A DNA stretch of 64,000 bases, taken from positions 3,038,001 to 3,102,000 of the forward strand of contig NZ_CP132942.1 of the NCBI RefSeq assembly GCF_040359615.1, given 5' to 3'. Below the pieces are notes generated by a model. That model was not told where the DNA came from. It ran no database searches and was given only the letters and a program-made list of their open reading frames with translations. Each line of letters begins with the position of its first letter. Position 1 is the stretch's first letter. The stretch is from Tunturibacter psychrotolerans. Lineage in GTDB: Bacteria; Acidobacteriota; Terriglobia; Terriglobales; Acidobacteriaceae. This document shows, piece by piece, positions 25,693 to 35,058 of this stretch. The translations under genes were made by a program, and so were the position numbers.

Positions 25693-27747
25693 ATGGGCGA
25701 ACCATCCGTTGGCATACCGACGTCCGAGAGACCGGTGGATGATCGGCTGGACTCATGGAAGGAGATCGCGGCGTACCTGAACCGCGACGTGACGACGGTT
25801 CAGCGCTGGGAGAAGCGGGAGGGCATGCCGGTTCATCGGCATCTGCACGACAGAATGGGGTCGGTGTATGCATCTCGGGCGGAGCTGGACGCCTGGGCGC
25901 TGGGGCGGAATCTTCGAGCGACTACTGAGAACGGGACTGGTGTTCTGCCACCCGATCCTTCGATGCCGGAGGCGCACCCAGTTATAGAGGAACCTCGCAC
26001 GAAGGCAAGATTTGTTTTGCCGCTGATGATAGCGGCGGGAGCGGTGCTGGCAGTTGGCGTGGCTCTCTGGCTTCAGAGGACGGAGTACTTCTGGCGAAAC
26101 CCCATTGCTGATGCGCGGATTCAGACGGTTACGGACTTCGGCGGAGTGGCGGAGGCTGCGGCGGTGTCACGAGATGGTCATTTCGTGGCATTTTTGTCGG
26201 ACCGCAATGGGCAGGCGGATGTCTGGGTGAAGCAGCTCGGTTCAGGACAGTTGCGCAACTTGACCAACGGGAGCGCGCAGGAGTTGATCAATCCGTCCAT
26301 CCGCAACCTGGGATTCTCGCCTGATAGTTCTTTCGTGACGTATTGGGACCGCAGACAGGACGGGAACATCAGCGTATGGGCGGTGCCGACGCTGGGCGGA
26401 GAGCCGAAGACTTATCTTGCAGGGGTGGCTGAGTTCGACTGGTCGCGGGATGGCACCCGACTCGCGTATCACACGCCTGGACCTGGAGATCCGCTGTTCG
26501 TGTCGGATGGCAATCTGCGACCGGGAGCTCCGCCACTGTTCACTGCGCCCGCGGGGCTTCATTCTCACTTTCCGTTGTGGTCGCTCGACGGAACACTCAT
26601 TTACTTCGTTCAAGGGTCTCTCCCGGATCGATTGGACATCTGGCGCATTCGGTCGAGCGGCGGAACTCCCGAACAAATCACGTCGCAGAATGGGCGCGTG
26701 ACTTATCCGATTTTTCTGGATTGGCACACACTGTTGTACCTTGCGAGCGATCCCGACGGTTCGGGGCCGTGGCTCTACAGCATTGACGTCGAGCGGCGCA
26801 TTCCGCATCGGCTGACTTTTGGCCTGGACCGGTATACGTCGCTGGCGGCCAGCGCCGACGGCCGAAGGTTGGTGGTCACGCTTGCGAGTCCGAAGAGAAC
26901 ACTGTGGAGATTGCGGGTTGCGGATTCACCGGCGGAGGTGTCGACGGCCGTTCCGATTTCGTTGACGACGAGCATGGGGTTCTCGCCGCGCCTGGGCCCG
27001 AACTATCTTTTGTATGTTTCTGCGACAGGTGCGGGCGAGAGCATCTGGAAGCTCGCAAATGGGGCAGGCACGGAGGGTGGCACGGAGCTGTGGAGTGGAC
27101 CGGGAGCGCGAGTCATTGGCGGCCCGGCAGTCTCTCCCGATGGGCAGAGGGTTGCGTTTTCGGTGCGGCAAGGTGGCCAGACGCTGTTGTATGTGATGCA
27201 GGCTGATGGCACAAACGCGCGGATCGTGACCGATACGCTTGCCTTGCAGGGCTCTCCGGCATGGGACCCGGATGGCCGATCGATTACTTCGGCAGCGGAC
27301 GATCATGGCGTCACGCATCTGTTTCGCGTGCCGCTGGATGGCCATCCGCCCACTGTTTTTGTGCAGGAATATTCGGTCGAGCCTGCGTGGGCGCCTGACG
27401 GGAGTTTTGTTGTTTATTCGGGACCGGATATCGGCACCACGTTTTCGGCGAAGGCGGTGACGGCGGAGGGTGGCGCGCATCCGCTGCCGGGCTTGACGCT
27501 GACGCGAGGTGCTCGGCACGTGTCCGTGCTGCCTGGTGGACGGGCACTTGTGCTGATGCGGGGAGAGATTCAACACAAGAGTCTGTGGCTGATTGATCTG
27601 GAAACGGGTACCGAGCGGCAGTTGACCCATCTTCCTGCTGACTTCGACCTTCGCGACTTCGACATCTCGCGGGATGGGCGAGAGGTTGTTCTCGAACGCG
27701 AGCAGGAGCGCTCGGATGTGATGATGCTGGATCTTGCGCGACGCTGA
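25693..27747 (+). CDS. HTH-transmembrane-TolB-propeller one-component regulator candidate
   Basis: A 684-residue protein with three parts. Residues 14-70 are an excisionase-like helix-turn-helix (SWKEIAAYLNRDVTTVQRWEKREGMPVHR and SRAELDAWALGR). Residues about 110-130 form one membrane helix (PLMIAAGAVLAVGVALWL). The remaining 550 residues carry TolB/WD40-like PD40 repeats, with recurring FSPDSS, WSRDGTRLAY, SPDGQRVAFS, WDPDGRS and WAPDGSF. ATG at 25693 is preceded by CAGGAG; the longer frame upstream is not family-like. The topology puts the DNA-binding domain in the cytoplasm and the propeller outside, suggesting a membrane-bound signal receptor. Targets are unknown. Confidence 0.8.
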   Translation: MGEPSVGIPTSERPVDDRLDSWKEIAAYLNRDVTTVQRWEKREGMPVHRHLHDRMGSVYASRAELDAWALGRNLRATTENGTGVLPPDPSMPEAHPVIEEPRTKARFVLPLMIAAGAVLAVGVALWLQRTEYFWRNPIADARIQTVTDFGGVAEAAAVSRDGHFVAFLSDRNGQADVWVKQLGSGQLRNLTNGSAQELINPSIRNLGFSPDSSFVTYWDRRQDGNISVWAVPTLGGEPKTYLAGVAEFDWSRDGTRLAYHTPGPGDPLFVSDGNLRPGAPPLFTAPAGLHSHFPLWSLDGTLIYFVQGSLPDRLDIWRIRSSGGTPEQITSQNGRVTYPIFLDWHTLLYLASDPDGSGPWLYSIDVERRIPHRLTFGLDRYTSLAASADGRRLVVTLASPKRTLWRLRVADSPAEVSTAVPISLTTSMGFSPRLGPNYLLYVSATGAGESIWKLANGAGTEGGTELWSGPGARVIGGPAVSPDGQRVAFSVRQGGQTLLYVMQADGTNARIVTDTLALQGSPAWDPDGRSITSAADDHGVTHLFRVPLDGHPPTVFVQEYSVEPAWAPDGSFVVYSGPDIGTTFSAKAVTAEGGAHPLPGLTLTRGARHVSVLPGGRALVLMRGEIQHKSLWLIDLETGTERQLTHLPADFDLRDFDISRDGREVVLEREQERSDVMMLDLARR

Positions 27748-27828
27748 TTTCGTGATGGAGAGTGCAGTTGCGTATGATGTGTCTCTGTTCGGTTCGGCGA
27801 TGAGTTGAGATCGAACGAGGAGGCTTGC

Positions 27829-29052
27829 TTGCGAGTTGGTCTGATGACACGAGAGTATCCCCCCAATGTGTACGGGGGCGCTGGCGTTCACGTCGAATAT
27901 CTTAGCCGAGAGTTGGCGAAGTCTATTGAGGTTGAGGTCCATTGCTGGGGGAAACAGTTTCTCGACGAAGGAAATCTGCATGTGCGCGGGGGGGAGCCGT
28001 GGTCGGAGATTACGAATGGCACGGAAGGAAAGTACAAGACAGCGCTTGAGACGTTCAGCCTGAATCTGGCGCAGGTGAAGTCGCTTGCGACGATCGACAT
28101 TGTGCATACGCATACGTGGTATGTGGCGATGGCAGGATTTCTGGCGAAGAAGCTGTTCAACGTGCCGTTTGTGTTGACGACGCATAGCCTGGAGCCGCTA
28201 CGCGCGTGGAAGGCAGAGCAGCTTGGCAGCGGTTATGCGATGAGCTCGTGGATGGAGCGGACTGCGATTCTGGATGCAGATGCTGTGATCGCGGTGTCGC
28301 AGGGCACGAAGGAAGATATTCTGCGCGCTTACCCTGAGATCAAGCCGGAGCGCATTCACGTTATCTATAACGGGATCGATCTGAATGAGTATCAGAAGAC
28401 TGCGGAGACCTCGGCGCTGATCAAGTATGGGGTTGATCCGGCGGTGCCTTATGTTTTGTTTGTTGGCCGGATTACACGACAGAAGGGCGTGACGCATCTT
28501 GTGGAGGCGATTCCTCATCTTCCGAAGGGAACGCAGGTGGTGCTGTGTGCGGGCGCGCCGGATACGCCGGAGATTGCGGCTGAGATGCGCGAGAAGATTG
28601 AGCAAGTCAGAAAAATAAATCCGCGCGTTGTGTGGATCGAGAAGATGCTGTCGAGGACGGAGGCGATTCAGTTCTATAGCAACGCGAGTGTGTTTTGCTG
28701 CCCGTCGGTGTATGAGCCATTCGGGATTATCAACCTGGAGGCGATGGCTTGCCGGGCTCCGGTTGTAGCGAGCGCTGTTGGAGGAATTCTGGAGGTTGTT
28801 GTGGATGGCGAGACGGGCTATCTCGTGCCATTCGAACAGGACCCAGTGACGACGTTTCCTTCGAATCCAGAGAAGTTCTCGCGGGATCTTGCGGAGAAGA
28901 TTTCAGCGCTGCTGGCTGATCCTGAGAAAGCGAAACGATTTGGGGAGGCGGGCCGCAGACGCGTGGAGGAGACTTTTGCGTGGTCTGCTATTGCTGACCA
29001 GACGATTAGTCTTTATCGACAACTCATTCGAAGCGCTCGGGGAAACGTGTGA
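27829..29052 (+). CDS. glgA: GT4 glycosyltransferase, glycogen synthase/maltose-1-phosphate synthase (GlgM) type
   Basis: A GT-B glycosyltransferase of 407 residues. The start is probably TTG at 27829, five bases after a perfect GAGGAGG. It gives the N-terminus RVGLMTREYPPNVYGGAGVH, which aligns with mycobacterial GlgM/GlgA proteins. Conserved parts are HTHTWYVAMAG, VIAVSQGTKEDI, VLFVGRITRQKGVTHLV and the donor site CCPSVYEPFGIINLEAMAC (E-x7-E type). Family members make maltose-1-phosphate from ADP-glucose or extend alpha-1,4-glucan. No GlgC or GlgE gene is near. Naming as GlgA versus GlgM is uncertain. Confidence 0.87.
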   Translation: MRVGLMTREYPPNVYGGAGVHVEYLSRELAKSIEVEVHCWGKQFLDEGNLHVRGGEPWSEITNGTEGKYKTALETFSLNLAQVKSLATIDIVHTHTWYVAMAGFLAKKLFNVPFVLTTHSLEPLRAWKAEQLGSGYAMSSWMERTAILDADAVIAVSQGTKEDILRAYPEIKPERIHVIYNGIDLNEYQKTAETSALIKYGVDPAVPYVLFVGRITRQKGVTHLVEAIPHLPKGTQVVLCAGAPDTPEIAAEMREKIEQVRKINPRVVWIEKMLSRTEAIQFYSNASVFCCPSVYEPFGIINLEAMACRAPVVASAVGGILEVVVDGETGYLVPFEQDPVTTFPSNPEKFSRDLAEKISALLADPEKAKRFGEAGRRRVEETFAWSAIADQTISLYRQLIRSARGNV

Positions 29053-29063
29053 CGATGTTGCGT

Positions 29064-29453
29064 CTATGAGCCGAACAAAGCTTCGGCGGATTTGACGGGG
29101 GTCGTGTCCCACTTTGAGATGACGACCATCCTGACTTCGCGGTTGAGGTCACTGGCTTTGTCGATGTAAATGCTGTTGCGATAGATGAGCTGGACGAACA
29201 AGATGGTGCCTGAGCGCGTTCGGTAACGCCATTCGACAGCGCCTTCGGGCGGGGAGGCAGCGAGTGCCCTGGCGAGGAGGGGGATTTCCTCAGGTGGTCT
29301 CAACTGCTCGACAGACATGGTGAGGAGATCCTTGATCTCGTACTCCATCAAATTGGCGAATTGCTGATTGCAGGCGATGATCTGGTGAGAGTCCCTGTCA
29401 AAGAAGTATGCCGGTGATGTGACGAGCCGCAGCAGATCGTCAAGGTTGTCCAC
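29064..29453 (-). CDS. stand-alone PAS-domain protein
   Basis: A 129-residue single PAS domain (about 8-118), recognised by SPAYFFDRDSHQIIACNQQF, LMEYEIKDLLTMSVEQL and EWRYRTRSGTILFVQLIYRN. There is no kinase, cyclase or DNA-binding output domain and no signal peptide, so it could act as a sensor in trans. It converges on the glycosyltransferase gene, with only 11 bases between stop codons. Confidence 0.82.
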   Translation of the reverse strand: MDNLDDLLRLVTSPAYFFDRDSHQIIACNQQFANLMEYEIKDLLTMSVEQLRPPEEIPLLARALAASPPEGAVEWRYRTRSGTILFVQLIYRNSIYIDKASDLNREVRMVVISKWDTTPVKSAEALFGS

Positions 29454-29588
29454 GGGGCATCCTCCTCGGAATGAATTTACGATTCTATCGCGCTTTTTTC
29501 GTTAGGCGATATAGGGAAGGTGGGGGACGCGGCAGGATCGAACGGCGACCAGCCGATTGAGAGTCGAATGCTGCAATAATCTTGGCGT

Positions 29589-30191
29589 ATGAATAGCCAC
29601 TTGCACCTCCCGACCGATCCCGGTAGCGACTGCCTAATCTTAACGCACGGTGCTGGCGCAAACTGCGACACCCCGCTCCTCATAGCATTGGCAGACGCCT
29701 TTTGCGCCTCGGGGATGACAGTGCTACGCTTCGATCTCCCCTTTCGCCAGTTGCGACCGCACGGGCCACCACCACGTGGCAGTGCGGAACGGGATCAGCA
29801 GGGAATTCGAGCTGCCGTTGCGACGATGCGGCAACAAACTTCAGGTCGTTTGTTTGTGGGCGGTCATTCCTATGGAGGAAGGCAGGCGTCGATGCTTGCT
29901 GCAGCTGAACCCGGTCTGATAGATCGGCTCCTGCTGCTCTCGTACCCGCTTCACCCACCGCGACGGCCCGATGAGTTACGTACCGGGCATTTTCCAGAGT
30001 TGAAGACTCCCGCGCTGTTTGTTCACGGCACTCGGGATGGGTTTGGTTCCACGGACGAATTGATTGCAGCGTTGAGGCTCATCCCGGCACGAACCGAACT
30101 GCTCGAGATCGCCGGTGCGGGGCATGAACTTATGACCAAGAGCAATCGTCAAGAGTTTCCAAATTTTGTGGTGGAGGCGTTCCGGTTTTGA
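29589..30191 (+). CDS. alpha/beta hydrolase (KANL3/Tex30-like)
   Basis: A small alpha/beta-hydrolase of 200 residues. The oxyanion segment LTHGAGANCDTP, nucleophile elbow GHSYGGRQASML (Ser), Asp in FVHGTRDGFG and His in GAGHELM complete a catalytic triad. It matches the KANL3/Tex30 or dienelactone-hydrolase-like subgroup. No signal peptide. Substrate unknown; the gene is isolated from its neighbours. Confidence 0.82.
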   Translation: MNSHLHLPTDPGSDCLILTHGAGANCDTPLLIALADAFCASGMTVLRFDLPFRQLRPHGPPPRGSAERDQQGIRAAVATMRQQTSGRLFVGGHSYGGRQASMLAAAEPGLIDRLLLLSYPLHPPRRPDELRTGHFPELKTPALFVHGTRDGFGSTDELIAALRLIPARTELLEIAGAGHELMTKSNRQEFPNFVVEAFRF

Positions 30192-30511
30192 AGAACTTAT
30201 ATCGCTACGATGATGAAGCTGACCGTCATGCTCGTTATCCCGGAGTACCACCACCGTTCGCCGGCGAGGTAAGGCTCGGGATGTGAGCGTCTGATAGGGG
30301 CGGTCGAGCAACCGGCAAGGCGAGGGAAAGGCGAAGGATGGCAACGACACGCACGGGTCAAACCTCTCGACTGAACCGACGTCTGTGTGCCGCATCTCTG
30401 TAACCAAATTGCTGCTGGATTATTCCGCGCGGTTTCTTCTGCCGGGCGGAATAAAAGCTCGCCTTGCCAGTTATAGACGGTGCAGACAATCAAAATCAGA
30501 TGGAGATTGAT
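30192..30511. other. intergenic region, no gene recognised
   Basis: About 320 bases between the hydrolase and phosphoesterase genes. No open frame of known family, tRNA or convincing hairpin was seen. The end carries the ribosome binding site (GGAG at about 30502) of the next gene. Confidence 0.5.
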
Positions 30512-31510
30512 ATGAATCGGTTCAAGGAAGACAAAGTAGTGCAGGAGAACGAAGATGTTACGAAGCCCGTGGGCGACGGCATCGACCGGCGCAATTTTCT
30601 GGGTTGCATGGCGTGGGCCGGCACAGGGCTGCTGTGGTCGATGGTTGGCGGTGTGCCGACTTCGAGGCTCTTGGCGCAGACGATGAAGGGTGCTGGGACC
30701 GGAGTTGGGAAGGTAGAGGATTTTTCGTTCGTGCAAATCAGCGATTGCCACATCGGATTCAACAAGGGCGCAAATCCCGATGTGACAGGAACGCTGAAGA
30801 AGGCAATAGACAGGGCCAATATTGTGCCTGCCGGCATGAAGGCTCCTGACTTCATGATTCACACCGGCGACATCACACAGAATTCGAAAGCAGCGGAGTT
30901 CGATACGGCGTCGCAGCTTATTAAAGGTTTCAAGAATGAGGTGTTCTATGTGCCGGGGGAGCACGACTACATCGACGATGGTACGCAGTACAAGCAGCGT
31001 TTTGGCAAGGGCACGGTGGGCAATGGCTGGTACAGCTACAACCACAAGGGCGTGCACTTTGTGGGCCTGAACAACTGCGTACAAGTAGATGCGATGGGGA
31101 ATATGGGCGAGGATCAATTGAAGTGGCTGAAGTCTGACCTGGCCGGGTTGAGTCACTCCACTCCGATCGTTGTTTTCGCCCATATTCCTTTGTGGATGGT
31201 CTATGAGAAGTGGGGATGGGGCACGAAGGACGGAGAGCAGGCACTCGCCATGTTGAAGCCCTTCGGTTCGGTGACGGTTCTAAACGGTCACATTCACCAG
31301 GTGGTGCAAAAGGTCGAAGGCAATGTAACCTTCCACACGGCGATGGCGACGGCGTTTCCGCAGCCTGCACCGGGAGCGGCACCGAATCCAGGGCCGATGA
31401 TGGTTCCAGCGGGCAAGCTGGAGAGTGTGATTGGAGTGACCAAGGTCAAGGTCGTTCGAGGACATAATCATCTGGCTGTCGTCGACACGACATTGGCGGA
31501 GACTCTCTAG
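30512..31510 (+). CDS. TAT-exported metallophosphoesterase
   Basis: Calcineurin-like phosphoesterase of 332 residues. ATG at 30512 follows TGGAGATTGAT. The TAT-type signal is delayed: about 22 charged residues precede DRRNFLGCMAWAGTGLLWS. Metal motifs are QISDCHIGF, HTGDITQN, PGEHDY (usual GNHD with Glu in place of Asn), VFAHIPLW and NGHIHQVVQ. The N-to-E change at the third motif is worth noting, because that Asn normally bridges to a metal. The next gene, a c-type cytochrome, overlaps its stop by one base, so the two are translationally coupled and both act outside the cytoplasm. Confidence 0.87.
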   Translation: MNRFKEDKVVQENEDVTKPVGDGIDRRNFLGCMAWAGTGLLWSMVGGVPTSRLLAQTMKGAGTGVGKVEDFSFVQISDCHIGFNKGANPDVTGTLKKAIDRANIVPAGMKAPDFMIHTGDITQNSKAAEFDTASQLIKGFKNEVFYVPGEHDYIDDGTQYKQRFGKGTVGNGWYSYNHKGVHFVGLNNCVQVDAMGNMGEDQLKWLKSDLAGLSHSTPIVVFAHIPLWMVYEKWGWGTKDGEQALAMLKPFGSVTVLNGHIHQVVQKVEGNVTFHTAMATAFPQPAPGAAPNPGPMMVPAGKLESVIGVTKVKVVRGHNHLAVVDTTLAETL

Positions 31511-32271
31511 TGCGCCCGTGGATTGCTGCGGCATTGACCGTCGCCGCAGTAACAGCCTTGGGGCATGTTCATCCGTTTGGGAATCCGCGTGTCGAGCCGG
31601 CGAAAGGACTCGGCACGCTGTTGGAGGGTGCGACCATGCCAGCAGACGCGAAGGCGGTACTGGTGAACAAGTGTGCGGACTGCCACTCGAGCGAAACTCG
31701 CTGGCCAGTGTATGCGCGGATCGCTCCAGGATCGTGGCTGATTGAGCGCGACATCATTGAGGCGCGCAAAAAGATGGACCTCTCACACTGGGAGCAGATG
31801 CCGGCGGAGAAGCAGCAGGTTTTGACTGCGAAGATATTCGAAGAGGCAAAGAGCGGGGACATGCCTCCGCTGCAGTATCGGTTGCTGCACTGGGACGCGA
31901 AGCTTTCCAAGACCGATGTGCAGGCGCTCTCGATGTTGGGTAAGAGTGCGAGTGGGAGCGAGGCGACTCTCGCTGGGGATGGCGATGCTGTGCAAGGCAA
32001 GGCTGTGTTCGAGAAGCGTTGCACAGGCTGTCATGCGATGGCGGTTGATCGCGAGGGACCGAGGTTGGCAGGAGTTTATGGCAGAAGGGCGGGAAGCATC
32101 ACGGAATTTACATATTCCGCGGGCTTGAAGAATTCTGGCGTGACTTGGAACGATGCGACTCTGGAGAAGTGGTTGAGCGATCCCGATTCGATGGTTCCGG
32201 ACAACAATATGAGCTTCAGCGTTCCCAAGGCTAAAGAGCGACAAGACCTGATCGCTTACCTGAAGCAGTAA
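31510..32271 (+). CDS. heme-binding domain plus cytochrome c protein
   Basis: A 253-residue exported protein. An N-terminal hydrophobic segment (about 3-18) is followed by a Haem_bd-type domain with CADCH at about residues 56-60 and HWEQMPAEKQ. A class I cytochrome c domain carries CTGCH near residue 175, GPRLAGVYGR and the distal methionine region DNNMSFSVPK. Two heme c groups are therefore expected. Its GTG start shares a base with the stop of the phosphoesterase gene. It presumably serves in periplasmic electron transfer; how this links to a phosphoesterase is unclear. Confidence 0.87.
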   Translation: MRPWIAAALTVAAVTALGHVHPFGNPRVEPAKGLGTLLEGATMPADAKAVLVNKCADCHSSETRWPVYARIAPGSWLIERDIIEARKKMDLSHWEQMPAEKQQVLTAKIFEEAKSGDMPPLQYRLLHWDAKLSKTDVQALSMLGKSASGSEATLAGDGDAVQGKAVFEKRCTGCHAMAVDREGPRLAGVYGRRAGSITEFTYSAGLKNSGVTWNDATLEKWLSDPDSMVPDNNMSFSVPKAKERQDLIAYLKQ

Positions 32272-32302
32272 CAAGAGATGGACTCAATTGTAAGGAGACG
32301 AT

Positions 32303-32725
32303 ATGTCGGATTGGCTGAACGATGTGATCGGCAACGATTTAATTGCAGTCTACGAAGACCATCATTTCACCGAGGACGCCATCCTTTGGCTCCGAGAAAG
32401 ACCTCGCACATTTGGCGAGCTGCGCGCGGAAGAGATCGACTGGTTACGGTGGATGGCCGCGAACATACAGGACAAGGATACGTTGGAAAAACTGTCAAGG
32501 GATTCTGATACCGATGTTCGTATGTGGGTGGCGTGCAACCCTGTAACCCCTCGATTAGTTCTCGAGGCACTCGCAGAAGATCCGACCGTCTTCGTCCGAA
32601 GAGGAGTTGCTCAAAACAGAAGCACGCCTACGCATCTATTGATAAGGCTTAACGCCGATCCGGACCTTCAAGTCCGAGCGTTAGTTCTAAAGAACGCAGT
32701 GAAGAATCATGCCTATCCTAGTTAA
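32303..32725 (+). CDS. leucine-rich-variant (LRV) repeat protein
   Basis: A 140-residue helical protein. Two to three LRV-type repeats are visible at about 65-135: SDTDVRMWVACNPVTPRLVL, DPTVFVRRGVAQNRSTPTHLL and DPDLQVRALVLKNA. The iron-sulfur domain found in the founding Azotobacter LRV protein is absent. ATG is preceded by AAGGAGACGAT. No signal peptide, so probably a cytoplasmic binding scaffold. It lies 31 bases after the cytochrome gene and may be its operon partner. Confidence 0.75.
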   Translation: MSDWLNDVIGNDLIAVYEDHHFTEDAILWLRERPRTFGELRAEEIDWLRWMAANIQDKDTLEKLSRDSDTDVRMWVACNPVTPRLVLEALAEDPTVFVRRGVAQNRSTPTHLLIRLNADPDLQVRALVLKNAVKNHAYPS

Positions 32726-32829
32726 ACAATTGAATGACCTAGATTCGTTTCTTAACGGCACCTGCAGCCCACAGGCGTCGTAACTCAGCAAACTGCGTCT
32801 CGCTGTCGGCGAAGCTTGGAGGATATCCC

Positions 32830-34389
32830 ATGAGAATGTTCAAAAATTTAGTCGGGCGATGGTCTTGTTCTGCTGCCAGGCCAAGACAGATGCTGGCGGT
32901 GCTATTTATGGGATTCGCTACAGCCATCACCATGCACGCGCAAAGCACCAATCTGGTGCCCTCGGCCGGCAGTGGTGCGGAGCAGGCATTCGTGGCAACA
33001 TTCACTGACCCTAACGGCGTGCAGAATGTTCAGTCACTTTCTATCGCAGTCGTGGGCGTCGCTCCAAGCAGTGAGAGTGGGTTGCCGGCAAATGGGTGCG
33101 TCTTAAACTTTATAGTCGGTTCAGGCATCATCCAGTTGGCACAAGACACAGGCAAATCATTCCTTACAACCACAGCCACCGCAGGAACAGACCAAACCGT
33201 GAGCAACTCTCAGTGCACCGTGTTAGGTGCTTCTTCGTCCATAACTATTTCCGGTAATACTGTGACTGCTCGAATCTTCTTGACTTTCACAGCATCATTT
33301 AGCGGTACCAAGCAGATTTTTATGTTGGCCGAAAATAGCAATCAGGCCACCGATATGAATTCTCAGGCAGAAGTTGGCACTTACGATGTTACTGCGAGTG
33401 TGTCTCCCGCATTTATCTCTCCTTCTTCCGGTAGCGGCTCGGATCAGACCTTCACGACGATCTATTCGGACCCAACCTCTCACATTCAATCGGTTGGTCT
33501 GAATATCAAGAGCTCGCGCAACAATACATCGGCAGCAAACGCATGTAAGGTGCGTTATGACCCCGACACGAGTAACATTTTCCTCGTAAACGATGCCGGG
33601 ACAACTTACGGTTCTCCGATCATCGCAGGATCGGCTACTAGCCTTAGTAACAGTCAATGCACCGTATATGGTATGGGCACCTCCGCTACAACCTTTGGCG
33701 CCAATGTCATAGTTTATTTTAGCGTGTCATTTTTTCCAGGGTTTGTTGGCGAAAAAGTTATTACGATGGGAGGAGCCGATGAAACCGGCGCTTCTACCTT
33801 CAGCGATCTACCGCTTGGGACTTACTTAGTCACGGCGCCATCGTCTGGTCTCCAGGAAAGCTTTGATCTAAGCAGCACGGCCGTTCGCGTGGAGTCAGTC
33901 GGAGTTCCTGCGACCTCGACCATTACGGTAATACCGAACGAAAGCTTTAAAGGAAGAATTCTATTCACGTGTACTGTAATTAATCCGTCGAATGTCGTAA
34001 GCCCACCCACCTGCGCGTTTGACACCCCGCCAATCTCAGTGACAGCACCAACGACGGTCACGCTCTTTGTCAACACTGCTGCTGCATCTGCACAAGAGTT
34101 ACATAACCCCGTTCAGCAAACCTCCTTTGTTATCGGCGGCTTGACTATGGCAGCCATCCTATTCCTTCCGCTGCCGCACCGCCGAAAATGGAGAACACTC
34201 CTCAGTTTCGCAGTTGTCGCTGTCAGCGTGGGAGGGGCCACCGGCTGCGCCGTCACTCACAACCAAGGCAACACTATGATCTCCAGCACGACTTACTCTC
34301 GCACGACCCCCGGGAACTATATCGTCGCAGTAACTGGCATAAGCGGTTCGATCACAGCAACGACAGCGGTGAGTGTCACTGTTAAATGA
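32830..34389 (+). CDS. secreted two-repeat protein with C-terminal membrane/lipobox cassette
   Basis: A 519-residue exported protein; the family is not recognised by name. The signal peptide ends near MHAQS (about residue 38). Two homologous units of roughly 150 residues follow: SAGSGAEQAFVATFTDPNGV pairs with SSGSGSDQTFTTIYSDPTS, and SNSQCTVLGASSSITISGNT with SNSQCTVYGMGTSATTFGAN. A third beta domain leads into a C-terminal cassette (about 425-519) of two hydrophobic segments split by PHRRKWR, a lipobox-like GGATGCAV and a beta tail ending TAVSVTVK. ATG follows GGAGGATATCCC. A similar cassette ends the next minus-strand protein. Confidence 0.72.
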   Translation: MRMFKNLVGRWSCSAARPRQMLAVLFMGFATAITMHAQSTNLVPSAGSGAEQAFVATFTDPNGVQNVQSLSIAVVGVAPSSESGLPANGCVLNFIVGSGIIQLAQDTGKSFLTTTATAGTDQTVSNSQCTVLGASSSITISGNTVTARIFLTFTASFSGTKQIFMLAENSNQATDMNSQAEVGTYDVTASVSPAFISPSSGSGSDQTFTTIYSDPTSHIQSVGLNIKSSRNNTSAANACKVRYDPDTSNIFLVNDAGTTYGSPIIAGSATSLSNSQCTVYGMGTSATTFGANVIVYFSVSFFPGFVGEKVITMGGADETGASTFSDLPLGTYLVTAPSSGLQESFDLSSTAVRVESVGVPATSTITVIPNESFKGRILFTCTVINPSNVVSPPTCAFDTPPISVTAPTTVTLFVNTAAASAQELHNPVQQTSFVIGGLTMAAILFLPLPHRRKWRTLLSFAVVAVSVGGATGCAVTHNQGNTMISSTTYSRTTPGNYIVAVTGISGSITATTAVSVTVK

Positions 34390-34884
34390 GTGCCTGAGTG
34401 ACTCTTTCACGTAAATGGGCTAGGGCGCGGTGAACAATTTATCGGCCCTACAGATTATTGGCTTTTGCCAGGTCTGTAATCAACTCGTCGCCACACCGTC
34501 AGAAAAATAATCTTGCGAAGCTGCGTCCTGAGATATGACCGTGATAGAGCTTGGGCTTCAGGGCCAACGCGATCCTAGCAGTGCTTCCGCTGGACAACCC
34601 TTCAGGGGATGCGTTTCTCATGATGCGCAAACTGCAGGGCGAAAAATTTGGTCCCACGGAGGGGAATAAATTCGTTCCATGCTCGTTCTCTTCTAAAGAG
34701 AAGAGAAACCTGAAGGGAAGGGAGAGCGGCAATCTCTCATAGATGGCCGATCCGCGCCAAGTGCGACGTGAACCAAAGACTTGAAGATGGTCTGCAATTC
34801 CTCTGTATTGCGCATCACCGAAGAGAACTCACACTAATCGTCGCCAAACTGGTTTCGATTACCCCTTGCAGGGAGGACACATTT
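34390..34884. other. intergenic region, no gene recognised
   Basis: About 495 bases after the two-repeat protein. Short open frames exist on both strands, but none has family similarity that I recognise, and no tRNA or repeat was seen. Confidence 0.45.
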
Positions 34885-35058
34885 ATGACGCACGAAGAAC
34901 TTCAAGTAAATCAGGAGTATATGTGGCGAGCGCTTTTCGGAGAGCAACAAACGACCCTCGCGCTCGCAGTCGAGATGCTGTTACGTTGTCATCTCTCTCC
35001 ACAACAGATCCTGACCAAAACAATGAGAGCTCTGGAAGGCTCGCAGCACGATTCGTGA
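34885..35058 (+). CDS. small protein of unknown function
   Basis: A 57-residue open frame starting MTHEELQVNQEYMWRALFGE, with a GGGAGG ribosome binding site about eight bases ahead. It is amphipathic and probably helical, with no signal peptide or known motif. Support rests on the ribosome site and plausible composition only. Confidence 0.4.
   Translation: MTHEELQVNQEYMWRALFGEQQTTLALAVEMLLRCHLSPQQILTKTMRALEGSQHDS

Noticed and set aside
26926..28185. 419-codon minus-strand frame across the propeller and glycosyltransferase genes
   Set aside because: Antisense to two well-supported genes and spans their boundary.
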